Assembly (NCBI GenBank): GCA_011390855.1
Contig: JAABRN010000069.1
Location: forward strand, 1-5,483
Direction of reading: 5' to 3'
Source of the DNA: Hydrogenophaga sp.
GTDB lineage: Bacteria; Pseudomonadota; Gammaproteobacteria; Burkholderiales; Burkholderiaceae_C
DNA length: 5,483 bases
Below, piece after piece: positions 1 through 5,483 of this stretch (positions are counted from its first letter, which is position 1; each line of letters opens with the position of its first letter). The notes beneath the pieces are model-generated. The model worked only from the letters and a program-made list of their open reading frames with translations, was not told where the DNA came from and made no database searches. The position numbers and the translations under genes were made by a program.

Positions 1-270
1 ACGCCCGCCCAGCGAGAGGCGGCCGAACGCCGTTTTCGCGATGCGCTGGAAGCTTCGCTGGGTGACGCTTTGCTGGTCGCGCCCGTGTACGCAGCCTACG
101 TGCGCATTGCTGCCGCGCATGGTGAAATCCCTGGCCCCGACGCACTCAGTGATGACGAACGCATGGTGTTCGATCAATGGCAGGCTGCCGAAGCGGCTGC
201 CATGGAGGCGGTTTTTGGACCGCATCGCCACATGGGCGAAGGCCTCGTCGAAATCCGCCTTCAGACCTGA
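1..270 (+). CDS. 3' end of an unrecognised protein gene (partial, cut by the left edge)
   Basis: The frame is open from the first base to the TGA at 268-270, giving at least 89 codons; the start lies before the window, so the true length is unknown. An internal TTG at 70 could in principle be a start but has no Shine-Dalgarno. The visible part is alanine-rich and looks helical: an acidic/basic beginning (QREAAERRFRDALEA), a hydrophobic stretch (LLVAPVYAAYVRIAAA), an acidic loop with DALSDDERMVFDQW, then an Ala/Glu helix and the end VEIRLQT. There is no membrane-length hydrophobic segment, signal peptide or cofactor motif. The smooth reading frame and codon use like its neighbours suggest a real gene. 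I do not recognise the family and propose no function. It ends 68 bp before the DUF6172-type gene on the same strand, so the two could be co-transcribed. Confidence 0.6.
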   Translation, partial: TPAQREAAERRFRDALEASLGDALLVAPVYAAYVRIAAAHGEIPGPDALSDDERMVFDQWQAAEAAAMEAVFGPHRHMGEGLVEIRLQT

Positions 271-666
271 CCGCATAATTGAGGGCTTGGTTCGCGTCCA
301 CACAGCGCGGTCTCTCCCTCGCTTTACCTGGACTTCCGATGAGAAAAACCTTCCCGCTTCGCCCTGAAGGCAAGCATCCTGACCGCGTGCTTGAAGCCGT
401 CAAGCACGATATCCGAAAGTACATGAAACGCGAACGCCGGCGTGATCTGCCCGAAGGCGCCGATTTCTGGGATTTCGATTGTCGTTTCGGTGCCACGCAA
501 GACGCCGCAGAGGTGGTGCAGGTGAGCCAGTTGACGGGCTTGCTTGATGTGCTGGCCAAGGGCGGAGCAGAGCATTGTTACGTCGAGTTGCTTGCCAGGC
601 CAGCTATCTGGCAGCGCCGGGAAGCAGAGGTCAGTGAGGAAGCAGACCATCCGGCACAATCTGCTG

Positions 667-2787
<2,121 letters not shown>

Positions 2788-2867
2788 GCCTGTCGCAGCG
2801 CTCTGTTCTGGGTTGCTTTGCGTGCGAGGGGGGGCGGAGGGGAACTTGAAACCCGAAATGAACTCAG

Positions 2868-2882
2868 TTTGTCCTAGACAAA
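2868..2882. promoter_or_regulatory. Perfect inverted repeat overlapping the -35 of the iscR promoter (candidate operator)
   Basis: TTTGTC and GACAAA are exact reverse complements separated by CTA. The right arm and spacer contain the TAGACA hexamer of the proposed promoter. The dyad position is typical of a repressor or co-regulator site. It does not resemble the Type 1 IscR motif, and it lacks the conserved CC/GG spacing of Type 2 sites as I know them. The binding protein is unknown. A 12-base palindrome can occur by chance, but its placement is suggestive. Confidence 0.4.
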
Positions 2883-2902
2883 TCGGGCATTGGCGTTACA
2901 AT
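2875..2902 (+). promoter_or_regulatory. Sigma70-like promoter for the isc operon
   Basis: TAGACA (2875-2880, 5 of 6 matches to TTGACA) and TACAAT (2897-2902, 5 of 6 matches to TATAAT) are separated by 16 bases. They predict a transcript start near 2908-2910 and a leader of about 155 nt before iscR. This is the best-scoring hexamer pair by eye in the gap between uvrB and iscR. A second -10-like hexamer, TATACT at 2929-2934, lacks a convincing -35 but overlaps the IscR site and could be the regulated start. Confidence 0.55.
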
Positions 2903-2929
2903 GCTGAGCAATTCACTTGGGTTTAAGGT

Positions 2930-2954
2930 ATACTCGACGAAAACAGTCGGGAAT
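2930..2954 (+). promoter_or_regulatory. Type 1 IscR operator upstream of iscR
   Basis: The 25-base site begins ATACTCGAC, has the A-rich centre GAAAAC, and ends AGTCGGGAAT. Against the Type 1 IscR consensus as I recall it (left half ATASYYGACT, centre RWWWY, right half AGTCRRSTAT) it mismatches at only two positions: G for T at 2939 and A for T at 2952. Type 1 sites are bound by the [2Fe-2S] form of IscR. The site overlaps the TATACT hexamer (2929-2934) and lies just downstream of the TAGACA/TACAAT promoter, so bound IscR should block initiation or early elongation. This is the expected negative feedback of an isc operon. Confidence 0.85.
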
Positions 2955-2965
2955 CCTTCAGCAAG

Positions 2966-2983
2966 CGGCCAGAAACATGGCCG
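2966..2983 (+). other. Leader hairpin upstream of iscR
   Basis: CGGCCA and TGGCCG pair perfectly around the loop GAAACA, giving a compact 6-bp GC-rich stem in the predicted iscR leader. A second, weaker hairpin lies at 3004-3021 (CAAAGGC / GCTTTTG, loop ATTT, one G-U pair). Neither has a U-tract, so neither looks like a terminator. They do not occlude the Shine-Dalgarno at 3052-3057. I see no riboswitch architecture. Confidence 0.35.
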
Positions 2984-3051
2984 GGGTGGGCGGAGAAGGG
3001 GTTCAAAGGCATTTGCTTTTGCGCCATTCAACGACAGTCAAGCCAACATTT

Positions 3052-3057
3052 AAGGAG
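3052..3057 (+). promoter_or_regulatory. Shine-Dalgarno that fixes the iscR start
   Basis: AAGGAG lies six bases before the ATG at 3064. The same frame is open further upstream (an ATG-like start at 2917 falls inside the promoter/operator region), so this site decides the start. The resulting protein begins [14 protein letters not shown], exactly where IscR proteins begin. Confidence 0.9.
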
Positions 3058-3063
3058 CTTGAA

Positions 3064-3600
3064 ATGCGCCTCACGACCAAAGGCCGCTTTGCGGTCACTG
3101 CAATGATCGATCTGGCCTTGCGCCAGAACAACGGTCCCGTCACGCTGGCTGCCATCAGCCAGCGTCAACAAATATCCCTGTCTTACCTCGAACAGCTGTT
3201 CGGCAAGCTCCGGCGGCACGAACTGGTGGAGTCCACACGGGGTCCAGGCGGCGGATACACCCTGGGGCGTAAAGCGGCTGCCATTACCGTGGCAGACATC
3301 ATTGTCTCGGTCGATGAACCCATTGACGCGACGCAATGTGGTGGCAAGGAAAATTGCCTGGGTGAAGGCAATCGCTGCATGACGCACGAACTTTGGGCTG
3401 CCCTCAACACCAAGATGGTTGATTTCCTTGACTCGGTCTCTTTGCAGTCACTGGTAGATGATCAGCTGGCAAAAGGTGTGGTGGTGGAAAACGCTCCCAT
3501 GATCAAGCGGGCAATATCCAGCGCGCCTGTGGTCAAGCCGATTCGGGTGAATGCGCCCAACTCCGTATTTGCACTGGGTGGTGCCGCCTTTTCAAAGTGA
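3064..3600 (+). CDS. iscR: IscR, Rrf2-family [2Fe-2S] transcriptional regulator
   Basis: IscR senses Fe-S cluster status in the cytoplasm. With a [2Fe-2S] cluster it represses isc through Type 1 sites, and without it the protein still regulates Type 2 sites. The 178-residue product has the N-terminal [14 protein letters not shown], a winged helix-turn-helix (about 28-65) with SLSYLEQLF, including Glu43, and the wing motif RGPGGGY (59-65). The cluster ligands Cys92, Cys98, Cys105 and His108 follow. In E. coli the last two ligands are at 104 and 107, so there is one extra residue between the second and third Cys (LGEGNR). The C-terminal tail (about 140-178, ending ALGGAAFSK) is longer than in the 162-residue E. 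coli protein and differs in sequence. iscR is first in the operon behind its own operator, implying autorepression, and lies 131 bp before iscS. Confidence 0.97.
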   Translation: MRLTTKGRFAVTAMIDLALRQNNGPVTLAAISQRQQISLSYLEQLFGKLRRHELVESTRGPGGGYTLGRKAAAITVADIIVSVDEPIDATQCGGKENCLGEGNRCMTHELWAALNTKMVDFLDSVSLQSLVDDQLAKGVVVENAPMIKRAISSAPVVKPIRVNAPNSVFALGGAAFSK

Positions 3601-3602
3601 GC

Positions 3603-3618
3603 TGCCTGCCTGCCTGCC
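3603..3618 (+). repeat. (TGCC)4 tetranucleotide repeat after the iscR stop
   Basis: Four tandem TGCC units begin two bases after the iscR stop codon. Perfect tetranucleotide tracts can change copy number by slippage. Here a change would not shift a reading frame, but it would alter the left arm of the adjacent hairpin, since any TGCC unit can pair with the GGCGGCA arm at 3632-3638. Confidence 0.7.
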
Positions 3619-3639
3619 GGGGCTCATCCCTGGCGGCAG
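3610..3639 (+). other. Strong intercistronic hairpin between iscR and iscS
   Basis: CTGCC-T-GCC-GGGG pairs with CCCT-GGC-GGCAG around the loop CTCAT. The stem is about 12 bp with one bulged T and one G-U pair. No U-run follows directly; the nearest T-rich stretch (CTTTTATT, 3666-3673) is about 27 nt away, so this is not a canonical intrinsic terminator. It is better read as a 3' stabiliser or processing boundary that lets iscR mRNA accumulate separately from iscSU. In E. coli, structure between iscR and iscS protects the iscR portion when the sRNA RyhB triggers decay of the rest. A Rho-dependent or attenuating role is also possible. Confidence 0.55.
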
Positions 3640-3731
3640 ACAACCCGCAAGCCACCCTTGCCTTGCTTTTATTCATTAGCCTCGGCGTGAGACCAGTTAT
3701 GCCAATCTCTGCCAGCCTTTAACCGACAGCC

Positions 3732-4949
3732 ATGAGCACTCCACACTTCCCCATCTACATGGACTACAGCGCCACCAACCCCTGCGATCCCAGGGTGGTC
3801 GATGCAATGATTCCCTGGCTGCGCGAGCATTTCGGCAACCCGGCTTCACGCAGCCATGCCTGGGGCTGGGAAGCTGAAAAAGCGGTCGAAACCGCTCGCG
3901 AACAAGTGGCAGCCCTGATCAACGCCGATCCGCGGGAAATCGTCTGGACCAGCGGTGCCACCGAGTCAAACAATCTGGCCTTGAAAGGTGCTGCGCACTT
4001 CTACAAGACCAAGGGAAAGCACATCATCACTGTCAAAACCGAGCACAAGGCCGTGCTCGACACCTGCCGGGAACTGGAGCGGCAAGGTTTTGAAGTCACC
4101 TATCTTGATGTGCAAGCCAATGGGCTGGTGGATCTGGAAGTCTTCAAGTCCGCGATTCGCCCCGACACCATTCTGGCTTCGGTCATGTTTGTGAACAACG
4201 AAATCGGCGTGGTTCAGGACATAGCCGCGATTGGCGCCTTGTGCCGCGAAAAGGGGGTCATTTTTCATACCGACGCTGCGCAAGCCACGGGGCGCGTCGA
4301 TGTTGACCTGAATACATTGCCTGTCGACCTCATGAGTTTGACATCGCACAAGACCTACGGCCCCAAAGGTATCGGCGCGCTCTTTGTGCGTCGCAAGCCG
4401 AGGGTACGGATTGAAGCACAGATGCATGGTGGTGGACATGAGCGCGGCATGCGTTCGGGCACGCTGCCAACCCACCAATGCGTGGGCATGGGTGAGGCCT
4501 ACCGCATCGCAAAGGAAGAGATGCACGCGGAGAACCTGCGTATCCGTACCTTGCACGACCGCATGGTGGCGGGCTTGAAAGACATTGAGGAAGTGTTCAT
4601 CAACGGACACGAGACGCAGCGAGTGCCTCACAACCTGAACATGAGTTTCAACTATGTGGAAGGTGAGTCCCTGATCATGGGCATCAAGGGTTTGGCGGTG
4701 TCGTCGGGCTCGGCCTGTACCTCGGCGAGTCTCGAGCCCAGCTATGTGCTGCGCGCCCTCGGTCGCAGCGATGAACTGGCCCACAGCAGCTTGCGCATGA
4801 CGATTGGCCGCTGGACCACCGAAGAAGAAATCGACTACGCCGTTGCCACCATCAAGGAGAACGTGGCCAAGCTGCGCGAACTCTCACCCTTGTGGGAGAT
4901 GTTCAAGGATGGTGTGGACTTGTCCACCATCCAGTGGGCAGCGCATTGA
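3732..4949 (+). CDS. iscS: IscS, group I cysteine desulfurase
   Basis: IscS is a PLP enzyme that converts L-cysteine to L-alanine. It holds the sulfur as a persulfide on an active-site Cys and passes it to IscU for Fe-S assembly, and usually also to tRNA-thiolation partners. The 405-residue product matches E. coli IscS (404) end to end. It has His105 in KTEHKAVLD (stacks on PLP), Asp181 and Gln184 in HTDAAQ, Schiff-base Lys207 in [10 protein letters not shown], the basic [20 protein letters not shown] segment, and catalytic Cys329 in [15 protein letters not shown] on the mobile loop. It ends [21 protein letters not shown], the C-terminal region used to dock IscU in E. coli. Oddities are T-S before His-Lys where E. 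coli has S-G, and YSATNPCD for YSATTPVD. No good Shine-Dalgarno precedes the ATG at 3732; the alignment to the family supports this start. Confidence 0.98.
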   Translation: MSTPHFPIYMDYSATNPCDPRVVDAMIPWLREHFGNPASRSHAWGWEAEKAVETAREQVAALINADPREIVWTSGATESNNLALKGAAHFYKTKGKHIITVKTEHKAVLDTCRELERQGFEVTYLDVQANGLVDLEVFKSAIRPDTILASVMFVNNEIGVVQDIAAIGALCREKGVIFHTDAAQATGRVDVDLNTLPVDLMSLTSHKTYGPKGIGALFVRRKPRVRIEAQMHGGGHERGMRSGTLPTHQCVGMGEAYRIAKEEMHAENLRIRTLHDRMVAGLKDIEEVFINGHETQRVPHNLNMSFNYVEGESLIMGIKGLAVSSGSACTSASLEPSYVLRALGRSDELAHSSLRMTIGRWTTEEEIDYAVATIKENVAKLRELSPLWEMFKDGVDLSTIQWAAH

Positions 4950-4954
4950 GCGAG

Positions 4955-5041
4955 TGAACCACCCCCGCGCCGCTGCGCGTCACCCCCTCAAGGAGGCGAT
5001 GTCAGCGGCACGGCAAAGACGGCTCCGCAGCATTTCTGGAT
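4955..5041 (+). repeat. Probable dispersed intergenic repeat between iscS and iscU
   Basis: The 134-nt iscS-iscU gap is mostly a dyad-rich GC block. It contains the perfect hairpin CGCGC-CGCT-GCGCG (4966-4979), a CCTC-AAG-GAGG hairpin (4986-4996), then GTCAGCGGCACGGCAAAG and CGGCTCCGCAGC leading to TTTCTGGA. The order of elements (CCACCCCCGCGCCGCT, CCCCCTC/GGAGG, AGCGGC-CGGCAAAG-CGGCTCC, TTCTGGA) resembles a degenerate intergenic repeat I recall recurring in Comamonadaceae genomes. Only one copy is in this window, so the identification rests on recall. It has no U-tract and is probably a structured RNA spacer rather than a terminator. Confidence 0.45.
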
Positions 5042-5083
5042 GCGGTATCGGCAAACGTTACATGTCAGCGAAAGGAAATCACC

Positions 5084-5470
5084 ATGGCTTATTCTGAAAA
5101 AGTGGTAGACCACTACGAAAATCCTCGCAATGTCGGCTCGTTCGACAAGGGCGATGAATCGGTAGGTACCGGCATGGTGGGCGCGCCCGCCTGCGGCGAC
5201 GTGATGAAACTGCAGATCAAGGTCAACCCGACCACGGGCGTGATCGAGGATGCGCGATTCAAGACCTACGGTTGTGGGTCAGCCATTGCCTCTTCATCGC
5301 TGGTCACCGAATGGGTCAAGGGTAAAACCCTGGACCAGGCGGCGGCGTTGAAAAACAGCGAGATCGCTGAAGAGTTGGCGCTGCCACCCGTGAAAATCCA
5401 CTGCTCCATCCTTGCGGAAGACGCGATCAAGGCCGCAGTGGACGATTACCGCAAAAAGCACCTGAACTAA
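5084..5470 (+). CDS. iscU: IscU, Fe-S cluster assembly scaffold
   Basis: IscU receives persulfide sulfur from IscS and iron, assembles [2Fe-2S] clusters, and hands them to apoproteins with help from HscA/HscB. The 128-residue product is very close to E. coli IscU, which is also 128 long. It opens MAYSEKVVDHYENPRNVGSF and has the cluster ligands Cys37 in APACGD with Asp39, Cys64 in YGCGSA, and His106-Cys107 in KIHCSI. The HscA recognition motif LPPVK is at 100-104. A short PTTG insertion in the 49-52 loop shifts the second and third Cys by one relative to E. coli. AAAGGA (5071-5076), seven bases before the ATG, is a good Shine-Dalgarno, so iscU can be translated independently of iscS despite the 134-nt gap. 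The 13 bases after the stop are pyrimidine-rich; iscA would be expected next, outside the window. Confidence 0.98.
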   Translation: MAYSEKVVDHYENPRNVGSFDKGDESVGTGMVGAPACGDVMKLQIKVNPTTGVIEDARFKTYGCGSAIASSSLVTEWVKGKTLDQAAALKNSEIAEELALPPVKIHCSILAEDAIKAAVDDYRKKHLN

Positions 5471-5483
5471 GACCTCCCCCCCT

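Noticed and set aside
274..279. CATAAT as a -10 for the DUF6172-uvrB unit
   Set aside because: No acceptable -35 lies 15-19 bases upstream, so the promoter cannot be supported.
279..338. Extended start (ATG 279) for the DUF6172 gene
   Set aside because: The extra 20 residues are unlike the family, which begins M(K/R)KTF, and there is no Shine-Dalgarno.
544..666. Longer uvrB start at ATG 544
   Set aside because: It would add 41 residues encoded in another frame of the DUF6172 core, with no similarity to UvrB. ATG 667 already gives more than the E. coli N-terminus.
2845..2928. Imperfect inverted repeat CTTGAAACCC ... GGGTTTAAG flanking the promoter
   Set aside because: The arms are over 60 bases apart and imperfect, and the arrangement has no regulatory precedent I can name.
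3658..3680. TTGCCT with AT-rich sequence downstream as an internal iscS promoter
   Set aside because: No -10 hexamer lies at a suitable distance; ATTCAT and TTAGCC are too close and too poor.
3966..4784. 272-codon open frame on the minus strand opposite iscS
   Set aside because: It is the antisense shadow of a fully conserved IscS, with no domain, start signal or plausible promoter.

Overview
This window looks like an ordinary chromosomal stretch of a betaproteobacterium, most likely Burkholderiales and probably Comamonadaceae-like. The evidence is moderately GC-rich DNA, protein sequences close to but distinct from the E. coli orthologues, the iscR-iscS-iscU order, and a GC-rich dyad-containing intergenic block that resembles a dispersed repeat I associate with Comamonadaceae. 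The taxonomic call is inference from protein and intergenic style. All genes read on the + strand.

Left part (1-2787): the 3' end of an unrecognised protein gene runs to 270. A small DUF6172-type gene follows at 339-713. Its last 47 bases overlap the start of uvrB (667-2787), which encodes the damage-verifying helicase-like subunit of nucleotide excision repair. uvrB has all expected motifs. No SOS (LexA) box is visible in front of it, and no clear intrinsic terminator follows it.

Middle control region (2788-3063, 276 bp): bases 2788-2866 hold only a G-rich tract and no recognisable signal. Next come a perfect inverted repeat on a -35 element, a sigma70-like promoter, and a near-consensus Type 1 IscR operator that overlaps a second -10-like hexamer. 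A leader with two small hairpins and a clean Shine-Dalgarno then leads into iscR.

Right part (3064-5483): the first three genes of an isc iron-sulfur assembly operon. iscR is the [2Fe-2S]-sensing regulator, iscS the cysteine desulfurase and iscU the scaffold. IscS supplies sulfur to IscU, where clusters are built. IscR, itself loaded by this machinery, should repress the operon through the operator upstream, giving feedback on cluster demand. iscA, hscB, hscA and fdx would be expected after the right edge. The two gaps inside the operon are unusually long and structured: 131 nt with a (TGCC)4 repeat and a strong hairpin between iscR and iscS, and 134 nt of repeat-like sequence between iscS and iscU.

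I found no mobile element, CRISPR array, tRNA, rRNA or evidence of an undescribed multi-gene system. The interesting material is regulatory: the operator region, the two structured intergenic gaps, and the overlap of the DUF6172 gene with uvrB.
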